Part shown: in pieces, positions 1 through 12,035 of the stretch
Numbering within the stretch: position 1 is the first letter of the stretch
How the letters are laid out: each line of letters starts with the position of its first letter
From: Pseudisothecium myosuroides
Taxonomy: Eukaryota; Streptophyta; Bryopsida; Hypnales; Lembophyllaceae
Length of the DNA: 64,000 bases
Direction of reading: 5' to 3'
NCBI GenBank assembly: GCA_951799445.1
Contig: OX637292.1
Span: 11,287,296 to 11,351,295 of the forward strand
Made by a program: the position numbers and the translations under genes
Notes under the pieces: generated by a model
Told to the model about the DNA's origin: nothing
What the model saw: only the letters and a program-made list of their open reading frames with translations
The model's database searches: none

Positions 1-931
1 AATCCTAACTACCCTATCATAACCGGATCTATTCCTTGATCCGTTCCTTCGTCCATGACTTGGTCTCCGCCTTGGTGCACGCTCTGATCTTGATCCTCAC
101 CCTGATCTGGGGTTAGATCCATACTTTGATCCTTCCCCGGGTTCAGTGTGGGACTTCTAGGCGGTTCCGTTCCGAGCTACTCGAAGACGTCCGTCAAGTT
201 CCGGTTTCGCTCCCCGGTTTCACGTTCTGGGAGATCCAGTGACAAATCCAAGTTGATGGTGTGCGCAAGCTTCCTCCCACTCTTCTTTGACTGGGGAGTT
301 CCCTCCTTTCCTTCCGTCTGAATGCCCACGTTCGGAAAAGATCCGGGCATTGAAAGATCGGACAGATGGAACGACCGTGACAACGTCACTCCGTTCAGCT
401 TTCGGCTGCTCTCCTCCATCCGGTTTGCAGCTTCTCGCGCTTCCATCATCACCAACTCCACTTTCTCGGAGTAGTCCGTCAAGATCCGGACCAACCTGGT
501 TCCGGATATCTTCTTCTCCTTGAGGACTCCCTCGTCAAACAGTTTGGACTTGGTGACGGCCTCTCCGGTTGTCCCGAAAGTGGCCTTCACATCCTCGGCT
601 ACTTTCCGGGTAGCCTCTGCCATCTCCCGTGTGGTAGCCATGTCCTCCTTGAGGAACAACAATTCCGTCTTCAACGACTCATTCTCCTCTTGGAGTCGTC
701 GTATCTCCGCTTCTTGCTTCCGGATCTCATCCAAGCTGGAGATGAACTTTGCAACCACTCCTGCGAGGTTGCTGTCTGCTGGTGCTCCCACCAGCTCGCT
801 GATCTGGTTCAGAATTAGCTTCTTCACTGTCCAGTTTGCTCGCACATCGCTCAGGATGTTGATCAGCTGGTTGAACGGATCCGTCGGATCCGATCCGGAA
901 GGACCCGGTTCTTCAGAAACCGGTTTCTTCC
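1..931 (-). mobile_element. LTR_B of a Ty3/gypsy family, distal part (continues off the left edge)
   Basis: On the minus strand this is the continuation of the LTR that starts at 20429. It matches the LTR at 24546-28029 (its 25910-26830 part) almost base for base in reverse complement. It carries the C-terminal part of the LTR-internal ORF (177-931, minus): an acidic Pro/Ser-rich linker, then a long coiled coil rich in Glu, Lys and Leu heptads. The 18 kb segment at 932-19078 separates it from the N-terminal part at 19079-20429. From the 3484-bp length of the 24546-28029 copy, roughly 1.2 kb of this LTR should lie outside the window. No complete gene lies here. Confidence 0.8.
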
Positions 932-1075
932 CAGGGTTGTCTATCCGGACGTGACGTGGGCTTTTCACGTCCGGATGTCATGACACGTCCGTCCTGACGC
1001 GTCCTGACGCGTCAGGACCCGTCGCAAATGCTGACGGGACCGTCGACGGCGCGGATGAAGTCTGTCCAGGCCGTC

Positions 1076-1370
1076 GTTGGACGGGCAACCGTCTCCTGGA
1101 CGGACAGGCCGACGCTGGACGGGAGACCGTCTCCTGGACGGACAGGCCGATGCTGGACGGGAGACCGTCTCCTGGACGGACAGGCCGACGCTGGACGGGA
1201 GATTGTCTCCTGGACGGACAGGCCAACGCTGGACGGGAGACCGTCTCCTGGACGGACAGGCCGACGCTGGACGGGAGACCGTTGCCAGGACGGACAGGCC
1301 GACGCTGGACGGGAGACCGTCACCAGGACGGACAGGCTGACGCTGGACGGATGTCCGTCGCGTCAGAATG
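1076..1370. repeat. 38-bp tandem GGACGG repeats upstream of the transposase gene
   Basis: About seven copies of a 38-bp unit built from GGACGGACAGGCC, GCTGGACGGGAG and ACCGTCTCCT; unit starts at 1098, 1136 and so on. GACGG and CCGTC within a unit are mutually inverted, so each unit can form small hairpins or bind a dimer. The array ends about 60 bp before a TATA-like box at 1432. The short ORFs across it are repeat artefacts. Related clusters precede the kinase and RING genes and one lies near the right end of the element. Confidence 0.85.
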
Positions 1371-1431
1371 TTCGTCTACCTGGGTTATTTTAGGGTTTCG
1401 GATTTAGGGTTTTAGGAGCGGCTTCATGGTG

Positions 1432-1439
1432 TATATTTA
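1432..1439 (+). promoter_or_regulatory. TATA-like box of the transposase gene
   Basis: TATATTTA lies between the 38-bp repeat array and the transposase leader, about 220 bp before the ATG at 1658. A CAG acceptor-like site (ttttatgcag|gt, ending at 1629) just before the ATG suggests a leader intron. Confidence 0.45.
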
Positions 1440-1657
1440 GGACTTACGCCTATTCAAGATTACTTTTCCTTGCTGATTTTGCCTCTCGTGACTTGGTTGG
1501 AGTACAACCATTGCTCTAGAGCGAAGTCCAAGAAGAGTGTGATGTGGTGGCACTTGTTGTGAGAGCAACAAGTGTTGTTTCTACATCACATTTCAAACAG
1601 AATACTAATCTTATTGTTTTTTATGCAGGTGGAGGTGGAGGAGAACATATAAGAGCG

Positions 1658-4600
1658 ATGGGAGGAGGAAGGTCACATTGGGAACCTTGGTACACCCTGA
1701 AATCGGATGGAAAAGTTTCATGCAAATTTTGCCAAACTTTGTTAAGTTATCGAAAGGATCGATTGCTTTTCCATTTGGGATACAGACGAAATGACAACCT
1801 CCCTGGAGTGAGAGCGTGCAACAAAGCCAGTGCAACTGTGAAAGTGGTGTTTTTTAATTGTGGAGGAAATATACCTGCAGTCGCTCCGGATGGAACTGTA
1901 GGCGACGTGGAAGTGACATCACCATCAACGATACAACCAAGTGCAGTACGTGGTGAGCAACAACGTGATGCCTCAGTTTACGCAAATGAGGGAGGGGAAA
2001 ACACTGGAGGCCAAAGCTCTCAAATACGATCATCGGAGGCGCCCAACCCTAGTTCGACCCACAATCGATCGATGAGGCAATTGTCTGTACAAGAAGGAAT
2101 GAACACATCAAACAAGCAAGTACTTGACAAGAAGTGGGCTAGATTTTTCTATGAAGCCAATATACCATTCAATGTAGCGAGGAACCCTGCTTTTTTGGAT
2201 GCAGTGAAATCAACATCTGAATCGAGAGTTGCCTACAAACCTCCAGCTTACCATGCACTTCGTACAAAGCTCATGAAATCCACAAAAGACGAAGTGGCTG
2301 CAACGGTAGCAGAGAAGACAAGGGCATCAATCCACAAATACGGCGTGACAATATGCTCTGATGGATGGGACAATGTCACACATCGACCATTGATGAATGT
2401 CATGTTGGCATGTACAAGTGGAGAGGTATTTCTTGGATCAATAGACACAACAGGCGAATGCAAAGATGCTACTTACGTGGCTAATTGTGTGGGTGATTAC
2501 ATTGACGAGGTAGGGGCACAGAATGTGGTACAAGTTTGTACAGACAATGCAGCAAACATGTTGGCCGCTGGCACTTTGTTACTTGGTCGATTTCCACACA
2601 TATATTTTCAAGGTTGTTCAGCACATGCACTTGATCTTCTACTTGAAGATTGGGGAAAGCAAGACTGGATAACAAGTATGGTCAAGAAGGCAAAGACAAT
2701 TGTGAAATACATTCGCATGCATCACATGCCACTTGCAATTTTTCGACGACATTCTCCAAATCAAATTTTGAAAAATCCCGTTGAGACACGTTTTGCGACC
2801 ACATTCCTCATGATTGAGCGTTTGGTGGAGGTGAGGCAAGCGGTGGAATCGACAGTCCATGATGCGCAGTGGAATGAGTACACAAGGAAATTGACATCAC
2901 GTCAAAAGCAAGAAAAGGCTAACAATGTGCGACGATATGTGCGAACAGATGAATTTTGGAGGAAATGTTTGAACTTTGTGCACATGGTGGAGCCCGTCTT
3001 GGTTGCTCTTCGAGAGTTTGATGGCAAGCACCCGTGCATGGCCAAGGCATGGCTTGTGATGAAGAACGTGCAAAAGCATGTTTTGTCTTTGAAAGATCCA
3101 CCATTTTCATTGGAACCACGGTATGAAGTTCCCGCCGTCGATGCCTTCTACGATCGGTGGAACATGCTTAGGACAGATTTGCATTACGCAGGGGCTTTAT
3201 TGAATCCCTTTTTACTTGATGAAGTCATGCTAATGGATGACGATGAGGCAAGAGAAGCCATATTGAGAGTATTGCGCCAATTGACAATTGGAGATCAAGC
3301 ATTTGCTTCTGCTTTGTCTGAGTACCAAGCATTTTGAGATCGTCGAGGCATCTTTGGTGGACTTCCTGATGTACACACCTTAAATTTGGAGCCTCACGAA
3401 TGGTGGGACCTTCTCGGAGCCGGTGCTCGTATACTTTCACCGATTGCCAAAAAGATCCTCGCACAAGTGTGTTCTGCATTGTCGTGTGAACGCAATTGGA
3501 GCATGTATTCGTTTGTGCACAACAAATCCCGCAACAGATTGACATCGAAGCGTGCTGAGGAATTGGTTTACATTTATACCAATTCCAAGACTCTTAGAGA
3601 AAGGGCTGCAGCAAATCCGACAAGGTGGTACACCGAGAATATGATGTCAGAAGATTCCATGACAGATGAGTCTGATGGTTTAGATTGTGGTTCGGTTCTC
3701 TTTGACCCCGATGATGATGATTCAAATGATGGTTCCAATAATGGCGATGACCCACCAAACGACAGATTTGGTGGGATGAGAAGAGTGGATCCTCTAATTG
3801 ATGCATCCGTATTTGACTTTCAAGAAGAGGATAATAACAACAATGACCACGAGGGACATGAAAGAAGTCCACCACAAATGCCACAAACGTGGAATGCTGG
3901 GCCAAGTGGGGGAAATACGAATGAGGACGTTGTGGCACCGAGACCACTATGTCCAAACCCTACAGATGTACAAGTTGATGCCACTACAGAAAGAGATGGT
4001 ACTGACGTTGAAAGAGGACGTGAACAAGACGTAGTAGTACCACAGGCATTGCCCATGAAGAGCACCCATGGAGAAGGATCCCCTCATGGTGGAGAATCGG
4101 ATATGCCCCCTCCAAATCAAGTCTCGGATGCACTACAACGTCAAATGCCAGTACTGGATAATCCACGAACCCAAAGTGCATCAAGGCCGTCGACTTCCGA
4201 AGTTCGTCCCCGCGAACCAACTTCATCGATAGGTACACGATTGGCTAGTATTGTCCAAACTTTGAATATGTCTGAGCGGACGACTCCAAACCAGACTTCA
4301 GTGCGCCCTCCCACCTGTCCGAATACTCGATCTAAGCGTCCACGACAAGAAGGTACTACTGGTGAAAGAAGGGGTCTCAGAACTCGTAGAAGGATGAGGA
4401 GGGAAGAAGCAACAACCCAGCCTTTTGCAAGAGAAGTTATTGTAGGAGCACCCAATACAGATGGTCTTCTAGATGCAACGGGCCAACGACCTCTTCGGAC
4501 AATGTCTTCTATAGTTCGTCCACAGCGAAACCGCAATTCAAATGCGTCCAACGAAAGTGGTAGTGCAACATCTAATGATGATGGTGAATCCATCGGTGGT

Positions 4601-4750
4601 AGTATAGGTGAAGATGGTGAGGTTCCAGGAGATAGTGATTACAGGGCGCCTCAACAAGGTCCACTTGCGGGAGCTGGTGGTAACCAACAAAATCAAGGAG
4701 AAGCAAATGCAAACACTTCTGTGCATAATCTTAGGCATGGAAGACGTTGA
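1658..4750 (+). pseudogene. hAT-type transposase (BED zinc finger, RNase H-like core, dimerisation region), interrupted by TGA
   Basis: The first plausible ATG is at 1658, after an acceptor-like CAG at 1627-1629. Residues ~20-55 form a BED-type finger (CKFC, then His and Cys). Two catalytic-type Asp motifs follow, CSDGWDN (~residue 234) and CTDNAANM (~294), then CSAHALDLLLED, as in DUF659/hAT transposases. An in-frame TGA at 3335-3337 ends the first 559 codons. The same frame then stays open to 4750 and contains the hAT C-terminal dimerisation signature (WWDLLG, then CERNWS and NRLTSKRAEELVY, ~580-640). The last ~350 residues are a low-complexity acidic/basic tail, longer than usual. A C-to-T change would explain the TGA. 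Unless read through or spliced out, the protein lacks its dimerisation region, so the copy is probably not autonomous. Confidence 0.85.
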
Positions 4751-7076
4751 GTATTTTGAAAAAGACCAGAGTGTCTTCATGTTTCCAAATGGCAATTGGC
4801 AAATGCAATGGTTTTTCATTTTTTCCAATTTTGAGGCTCAATGCCTTGCATATTGTATTCGGCATTAATAAATATTACATTTCTTCCTTTCATTCTTGTG
4901 AAGGATACGATTTGGCAATTTGTACCCTTCAATGTATATAAAACATACCTTTAGGAATGGTAATTGCCCGTCTTTCGGTCTTTGGAATTTTTGTGTTTTG
5001 ATTCCATCTCGGAACTATTAACCCCTAAAATGTCAACTCCCAAGATCATTAGACTATCAAAAAAACACTCAAAATTGTCATTTCTGCTACATTTGCCTCA
5101 AATTACAAAAAAATTGTTTTTTACAAAATCTAACCGTAAGATCTCGTATTTCAATACTTCACTTGTTTTTTTACCATGTAGTAAAATTTTCATAAGGAGT
5201 TGAAAGGATGGATTGAAAGATATTAGCGTTTGAAGTTGGAACAAAAGGTTTTTGGAATGCTGTCTTTGCAATTTTAGATTCATTTTGACCGCAATTTGCA
5301 AAAAAATTTGTCACTATTCAATTTGAATTTAAAATTTTTTATATTCAAGAATTGAGTTGAAAATATAGGAAAAACGTTGGGAGATAAATATACTTGATTT
5401 TCATCATTTACAAAAATTGCGCAATAGAAGTGTAACATTGTCAACTCAACTGTAGGAATAGGCATGAGATTGAATAGAGCCTAAGAGCCTTAAATTATTA
5501 ATTATGTAGTTATAGAATAAAAAATGGTCAAGCCAGGCCAAACCAACAAGTGTACTATTCTAACAAATAATCTACACCTCATGCGTCATGCCGTCATGAT
5601 GTTATTTTCTTGCAAAAATAGTAGAAAGATGAATTAAAAAAAGACTTCAAAGTGTCATTGAAGTACAAATTCAATATTCCATAACTACCGTCAAACTAAA
5701 ACTCCTCATTACTTTCATCTCATTAATCCCTAAAGGACTAAGGCATTTCTTCCGTCAAAAGACACTCAAAACTGCCATTTCTATTGCAAAGAGAAAAAAA
5801 CTTTAGAAATTGTTGTTTTTTGCATATCTAACCATAGGATCTTCTACTAGACTAGTACAAGAATATGTGGAAGAAATTTCAGAAACTTTCACCAAGTACA
5901 TTGCAAGATATTTGCATTTAAAGTGAAAAAAACAAAAAAATTTGCACCTTGTTCAACTAGACTTTTTGGCTTTGAATCTTTCTAACTTAATATTTTTGCA
6001 CTACACATGAGATTTTCATAATATTTTATGTTGAATAGTTGAGTTGAGAATCTAAGAAAAAAAAATTAGGAAAAAAACACTTAATTTTCATTCATTAAAA
6101 AATTGTTACGTAATAGTAGGTTCAAGATTGAAAGAAACACTATATTATTAATAGCTTTAAGAGGAAATTGAAACACAATAATCCCAATGGCTAGATTATT
6201 CTAATATGCAAACTAAACCCTATCTAACAATTTTTTGGGAAAAATTGTTAAAATTGCATTCAAAAATGAGTTCTATAAGTTATTTTTTCAAGAAGATGCT
6301 TAGATTGCCCGAAAAACTATGATTGTCCATAACTTTCTCATATTTAGTCCAATTAGAATGAATCAAAGCTTCACATGTAGGCAAAAATATAATCTCTTAG
6401 AAAAAAAATATTTTAAAAAATATTTTGAGTTTTTGTGATTTTTTTTGTGCTGCCCGCCAAAATCTAATTTTGCTTCACCTCCCTGTAACTTTTGCTTCCA
6501 GGCACCAATTGAAATAAAATTTATATGTCCACAAAGCTCTTGCACAATTGCAGAACCTCAAAAAATCCCAAAAAATTTCTCTAAGAATTAAAGCTACAGG
6601 AACCTGCCTGGACCCAAATTGTCCCCCGTAGGGACAGACGGTCCTTTAGGGGTTAATCAAACATGGAGTGACTCAAAAATTTAAAGGGATTTTGGATGGA
6701 AAAAAGGTAGTAGGACTTTAGAGCTTGAAGTCTCTAATTTCAAATTATATTTGGTAGTCTACATGACCACATCAAATCATCAATTCATTCAGTACCCACT
6801 ATTGTATAAATGTTTGGAATTAGGATTTGTAGACAACACAAACCAAGTAACGCAAGACCATTCATTTACAAAAAACTTGCAAGGAACGGAACAAAGATTA
6901 CACTCATTGTTTAGATAAAAGAAGTTTATATTAAAAAGAAATTTGTACAAAATGGATTGAGGCCACAAAGTGTGCTACAATGCTACGGATGTCCTCAAGC
7001 CTACACTATAAGACCTGCTTGTGCTAAGTAAACACTAATTTTGCAACTATAATAATATATATTAATATTGTTTTCT
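4751..7076. other. AT-rich spacer between transposase and kinase genes
   Basis: Convergent 3' flanks of the transposase (+) and kinase (-) genes. Poly-A/T-rich throughout with no credible coding region. Nearly all of it is the TTAA-bounded repeat listed at 5018-6656. Confidence 0.7.
5018..6656. mobile_element. TTAA-flanked non-autonomous element (piggyBac-like ends)
   Basis: It begins TTAACCCCTAAA at 5018 and ends TTTAGGGGTTAA at 6656, so inverted ends CCCCTAAA sit inside TTAA, the target duplication typical of piggyBac elements. The interior is non-coding. Its right part (about 6100-6656) is the reverse complement of 15791-16300 in a second copy, including the CAGG...GGTCC block near the end. 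A further TTAATCCCTAAAGGAC at about 5722 suggests it is compound. The superfamily call rests only on TTAA and the terminal CCC. Confidence 0.5.
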
Positions 7077-8741
7077 CTAATCTTCATTTCTTGCCTGTTG
7101 GTCTTCAAGTTTTTGTTCTTTGCGTGCCTCGCGGTAGCAATCCATGGGTGGTATCCAAAATGTTGGAGCACCACTTAATCGTTGCACGGCATATGTCACC
7201 GAGCGTCGTTGTAGTGGCTCCACCTTGCACAATTCGCCTAGTGTTGCTTGAAATGTACCAAATGCCGTATGGTCCGGAATCATCTCTACATTTCCGTGAT
7301 CCTTTTTCCATACCTTCATAGCCAATTTTCCTATGGAGTATCCGTCCGTGTGTATACTAACACACGGTGGCTTCACCATGCGACTTGGAGATGTTGAAGT
7401 TCCGGTCTGTCCAGTCAAGTATATCAATTCAGGAGCCACCCACCAACGTTTAGATCGAGTGGTCTGCAATGCCCGTGAACAATCAAATTGGTACAGAGAA
7501 GGTGTTTCTTCATTGATGCGGCTACCCATTCCCCAATCACATAGGCCAATCCATATAGTTCTTCCATCATCATTTGGAAAGTGAAGCATAATGTTCTCGG
7601 GTGTGATGTCGTTGTGGAGTACAGAACACTGTTGCACTGCATCCACAATGCAGATCAACGCCCACGCAAGTTCGGTGCGCTTGCGCCTATACGCCATGAG
7701 TCGTTTGGCTTCTTGCATTGTTTGTGCAATTGCATAGTAAGCCAGCTCCCCGATTTCATCCGGATCTCGATTCTTCTCATCAAGAGTAAACATGGCGCCG
7801 AGAGTACCTCCATTCCACCATTGAGAATAGCATTCCATGGTCATGTCATTTATAGCAAAGAATTTAATGACCCCTGGATGATTGCATGGACAAGCCAGTG
7901 CCTTGATGGACAACTTTTCCCTTGACTTCTTCAATTGACCAACGTCCAAGGCTGACTTCCCAGCTAATACCATCTTCTCGGGAACATATTTTGAGTTTTG
8001 AAGACAAACCTTGCGCACCCTGCCGTGGCCCCCTCGTTTGCTATGGCCGGACAAAGGAACCACCACCACTCCTCTTTCCAGGAAAACCACTCCTCCCGCA
8101 GCCACTTGACCGAAGGCCAAGTTATGACTTCGTTGAAACCACGGAGCTGAACGAACGTTGTGTGAAGACAGTGGTCGCATTGCATCATGCCACCAATACA
8201 CCTTCTTGTGCAACAAATTCAAAGCTTGTTGTTTGGGCGGCACAGTCCTTTGAAAGCCTTTAATGTGTTCAGCAACTTGGGCAATGTTGAAGACACACGT
8301 TGAAACTTGTGAATCCAACCAATGTTCGAATGATTCCTTTGTGCGGTCTTCCAACCACTCATCCTTGCTCATTGCTGTCCAAAACAAGTGGCGGAACTTG
8401 TTTTTAATGGCATCCACTCCCTCGCATCCGCGTGAGACATATGTTGTGTTCAATTGCGCAATCGTATATTGATCCAAAAAATCCAATGCCACTTCATGCA
8501 ATTTTCTCGTTGCTACCTTCCTTGGCCACTTTTCTGGATTTGCGGACTTGTGCCTGTTCCGTTGCTTTTTCTTTGCCTTCGAAGACTCTCCAGCAGCCAC
8601 AGACTCTCCACCAACCATAGCATTGACCCCTTCTGCAACTACGGCCTCTGAAACGCAATCCGTTGATTCGAAATCATGTTCATCTCCAACGCCTGTAAAC
8701 CAGGCATCAACCTTCCTCTTCGAGAAATCGCGACCAGCCAT
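7077..8741 (-). CDS. Divergent protein kinase carried in the hAT-like element
   Basis: Single-exon ORF of 554 residues from an ATG at 8741. Residues 1-80 are low-complexity with a basic KAKKKQRNRHK stretch (possible nuclear signal). Residues ~80-200 are a helical region I do not recognise. The kinase domain spans ~235-510: glycine-rich loop GGHGRV (~237), candidate lysine in LAGKS (~260), catalytic loop LHNDITPEN (~377; Asn replaces the Arg of HRD, the catalytic Asp and loop Asn are kept), DWG in place of DFG (~400) and APE (~434). The core catalytic residues remain, so activity is plausible, but HND and DWG are unusual. A TATA box and a GGACGG repeat cluster lie just upstream. It has no stop or frameshift, unlike the neighbouring transposase. 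A role in modifying the transposase or host factors is inference only. Confidence 0.8.
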   Translation of the reverse strand: MAGRDFSKRKVDAWFTGVGDEHDFESTDCVSEAVVAEGVNAMVGGESVAAGESSKAKKKQRNRHKSANPEKWPRKVATRKLHEVALDFLDQYTIAQLNTTYVSRGCEGVDAIKNKFRHLFWTAMSKDEWLEDRTKESFEHWLDSQVSTCVFNIAQVAEHIKGFQRTVPPKQQALNLLHKKVYWWHDAMRPLSSHNVRSAPWFQRSHNLAFGQVAAGGVVFLERGVVVVPLSGHSKRGGHGRVRKVCLQNSKYVPEKMVLAGKSALDVGQLKKSREKLSIKALACPCNHPGVIKFFAINDMTMECYSQWWNGGTLGAMFTLDEKNRDPDEIGELAYYAIAQTMQEAKRLMAYRRKRTELAWALICIVDAVQQCSVLHNDITPENIMLHFPNDDGRTIWIGLCDWGMGSRINEETPSLYQFDCSRALQTTRSKRWWVAPELIYLTGQTGTSTSPSRMVKPPCVSIHTDGYSIGKLAMKVWKKDHGNVEMIPDHTAFGTFQATLGELCKVEPLQRRSVTYAVQRLSGAPTFWIPPMDCYREARKEQKLEDQQARNED

Positions 8742-8937
8742 CGAGACAAAAACAGATTATCAAAATGAAAGGAATTAGGGTTTCGGGTTCCACAATGTGA
8801 AAAACCGCCCCCCTTATTCCTCAAACCAGCCTCAATCCAAGCGCTTGCGCTCCCAAGCAAGGACTGCAACCAATCCAGGACAAGAAAGCACCGTCAGAGC
8901 AGGAGAGACTGGTGCGGAACTTAATGAAAAGGCGGGT

Positions 8938-8944
8938 TATATAC
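8938..8944 (-). promoter_or_regulatory. TATA box of the kinase gene
   Basis: TATATAA on the minus strand, about 200 bp upstream of the kinase ATG and directly downstream of the GGACGG cluster at 8951-9046. Confidence 0.55.
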
Positions 8945-8950
8945 CCATTT

Positions 8951-9046
8951 GCGGGGACGGACAGGCCGTCGGGGGGACGGGCAGGCCGTCGAGGGGACGG
9001 ACATTCCGTCTCCAGGACGGGAAGGCCGTCGAGCGGGCCGTCCCCA
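8951..9046. repeat. GGACGG/CCGTC repeat cluster upstream of the kinase gene
   Basis: About four to five units of GGACGGRCAGGCCGTCGAGG type, about 18-20 bp each, each with GACGG inverted against CCGTC. The cluster abuts the kinase TATA box. It is the same motif family as at 1076-1370, 12716-12990 and 18690-18930. Confidence 0.8.
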
Positions 9047-9498
9047 ACACTGCTGGAAGTCGCATGCGGGCTTAAATGCTGAATCCTTGTTCGTAGAATT
9101 ATTCATTTACCTCGTTTGCCACTCTCGGACTTGTCAGGGGTTTGAATTTTGAAATATTACAGTACTCTACGGTGGCGGGAATTTCTGGAGTGCTAATTCA
9201 GTGTTCTTGTTTGTTTCAATTACAGGACAAATAAATGCCAAACAAATTAATACTTTTATTAACAAAAAGCCACCAAATCATGCACTCTACAATTTTTTTA
9301 GTAAAAACCTTAAAATATATAAAATACTTGTGGACTACATGATGCGGTAACCCTTTCATAAGATATGGAATCCCTTCTAAATTTTTTTTTTTTCTCTTAA
9401 CCCAATCCTCTCTTATTTGCAAAAGTTACATACTTACATAAACTTCTCCTATATCAAATAGTGAATAGTCACAAAAAATTGCAACAAAAAGGAGGGTT

Positions 9499-9515
9499 TA
9501 GGGTTTAGGGCTTAC
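9499..9515. repeat. Short TTTAGGG telomere-like run
   Basis: Two to three TTTAGGG-like units (ggtttagggtttaggg) inside AT-rich spacer, too short to be a telomere. Confidence 0.6.
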
Positions 9516-10896
9516 TTTGAAGCATAAGTTGGAGTGGAAACTAGAGTAGATGACATCAATTTTTGAGTTGGGATCAAAAGTGCAAAATGCGGTTGAACCG
9601 TTGAAATGTAGACTTTGAATTAAAAAATTTATAGGTTGAGGAATTAAATTTAAAGTTTCAACTTTTTAAAACCATAATGAAGACACCCTAAACTTTAGCA
9701 CAATGTCTTTAGAACATTCTGAACTCTGAAATATAGATAGGTTGAAAATTCAACAAAACACTATATTTCAGGATGCATTTACATGAAAGGATGGAATTGA
9801 AATACAATAATCCCAAAGGTGAAATTCATCTACGAGGAATTTGAAGATTCAGTTGCATTCAAAATTGAGCCCTACAAAGAACTTTAAGGGTTAAGAGATG
9901 CTTTGATTGCTAGAACACATGCATTGCCAACAACTTTCTTGGCAATGGGTGCAAATAAAATGCATCAAATGTTTGGATGTACATAAAAATATAGTAGTCT
10001 AGGACCCCAATTAAGAAGTTTTGTGTTTGACCTTGGATGATTTTTTCCTATGTTTGTTCCTTTATGTACGTGCAAGTGTGCAACTGAATAGAATTCCATT
10101 CTAAATGAGAAGTAAGATTGACTTTAAGCTTCTTAATGTCATTTTATATAGGGCCCCTAAATAATACACTCTACAAAAAAAAAACTGATTTTAAGTGTGT
10201 TAGAACAAACACCCTTAAAATCATGCATTCCGCGATGACGGCGATGTTGTATTGGATTTTAAGGGTCTTAGAACAAATTGAAATAAAATCATGCACTGCA
10301 CCGATTATTTATTTGTTTTAAGGGTGCATAAATTTAAAAAAATTGCAAAGTGCATGATTTGGGGGCCCTTTGTTTTAATAGTAGTGGTTTCAAAAAAATG
10401 GATCAAGGAAATCCAAAAATTATTACGTTTCATTTTGATGCCTAAACCCAAAATTGTGAACTGAGTATATTAACTCTACATTTTTGTGATTTATATGTTT
10501 TTCCTGATAGTTTATAAATTATAATGCAACGATCCATTAAATGCTATAGTTTTTTCTTATGGATTGATTATTATGTAATACCTTATGTTTAACCTCTAAA
10601 GTCCCATGGCCTCTTTTCCATTCTAAACCACTCAAATCCGCCATTTTTACTGCTAATATAGAAAAAAAAAATTGGAATTTCTAATAGTAGGATCTTGTAC
10701 AAGAATAGTGTAGGAATGTGTTCCAGAAATTTCACAAACTTTGACTATATAAACAACTATATACATGCGTTTAATGCCTAAAGTCACATTGTCCCTATGG
10801 GGGACAACATGGATTTTGGACAGGCTCATAAATTTTTTGAAACTTTCTAATAAGATAGAAAAACTTACAAGCTTTCCCGGAATATATTTTTTAATT

Positions 10897-10940
10897 TAGT
10901 TGGGTTTAGGGTTTAGGGTTTAGGGTTTAGAGGTTAGGGT
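10897..10940. repeat. Interstitial telomere-like repeat (TTTAGGG)n
   Basis: Four to five tandem TTTAGGG units followed by a degenerate copy. This is the plant-type telomere motif at an internal site. An oppositely oriented CCCTAAA block lies about 300 bp downstream. Confidence 0.8.
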
Positions 10941-11224
10941 TGACATTCATTTGCAATTGTTGTTATTCTATACTTCTCATAGCAATTCATTGGATTAGGA
11001 TTAGATTTCCAAGTAGGTTCGGGATTGATAATTGCATATATGGATGAAAAAATTTATATGTGTATGGATAAATCATAAATGGGCATTTCAACATATAATG
11101 GGGATGAATAATGGGGATGAATAATCGGTGTAGGATTAAATAAATATGCGGACGGATGAATAAAGGGGATAATGGGATATGGATGAACAAAGGGATGTTG
11201 GATGAATAAATGGATGAATGGATG

Positions 11225-11316
11225 AATATCCTAAATCCCTAAACCCCTAAATCCTTGAATCCCTAAATCCTAAATCCTAAACCCTAAACCCTAAACCCAT
11301 GCCCTAAACCTTTAAA
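11225..11316. repeat. Interstitial telomere-like repeat (CCCTAAA)n, inverted to the 10.9 kb block
   Basis: Degenerate then perfect CCCTAAA units (best at about 11276-11300). Together with 10897-10940 it brackets a ~280-bp stretch rich in GGATGAATAA-like units. Confidence 0.75.
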
Positions 11317-12035
11317 TCCTTCAAGAATTTTTTTTTAATCCTAAACAAATAGAAAAAATGCATTCAATTTAGGATTTCGGATTGTGTTTGGAATCTTTTG
11401 GACCACATTTCAACTTATAAACTTAAATGAATAAATTTATTTGTAGATTGGCAAAGTTATGTTTGGATGAATAATTGTATATATGTGTAAATTTGGATGT
11501 ATGGATGAATACTGGGCTATTGGATGAATAACTAAGGTAAGCCAGCCTATGACAAGCAGAATGATTGATTTGGTCTGTTGCCATTAGCAAGAATAATCAA
11601 TTTTTTTTTCATACAAAGACACATGTGAGAAATGAAGAAAGCAACTGAAATTTTAATTTTTGGACAAAATATGTACAAAAATAGAGTTCGGAAGGTTGCC
11701 ATAATTTTTCAAATTTTTATTTCTCAAAACGTAATTACTATGAATTTTTCTGTCGAAGATTCTATTCAAACCATTCTAGTCATATAGACTTTCCTATTTC
11801 CAACCAAGGGCTGATTGCAAAATCCATTCAAGGTTGGTTGCATCATTGAGAGTACTGGAGGCAATCGTGATGTGCCCCAACTACCTTGGGAACCACACCG
11901 TAATAAATCACTGCTCACCTCCTGCTTCACAGAAACAGAACAGCCTACATAGCCACCAATCCCACCATAAGGCGTCGATCAGGAATGGGTTGTGTCCATG
12001 AAAGTTAGGGAAGTCCTGGCGGTGCATTCAATTTC

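Larger units (their letters stand above)
9050..12035. other. AT-rich non-coding spacer upstream of the kinase gene
   Basis: No coding region recognised. It holds TTTAGGG/CCCTAAA telomere-like blocks, a GGATGAATAA-type minisatellite (about 11090-11230), a TTTAACCTCTAAAGTCCC terminus-like motif near 10586 related to the TTAA elements, and a short stretch of more balanced base composition (about 11820-12110) that merges into the inverted repeat arm starting at 12036. Confidence 0.6.

Noticed and set aside
1076..1370. Possible CRISPR array (38-bp regular repeats)
   Set aside because: Units are contiguous with no unique spacers, and the genome context is eukaryotic.
978..1407. Several overlapping ORFs of 80-120 codons on both strands
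   Set aside because: They are translations of the 38-bp GGACGG tandem array. They are equally open in several frames and have no domain.
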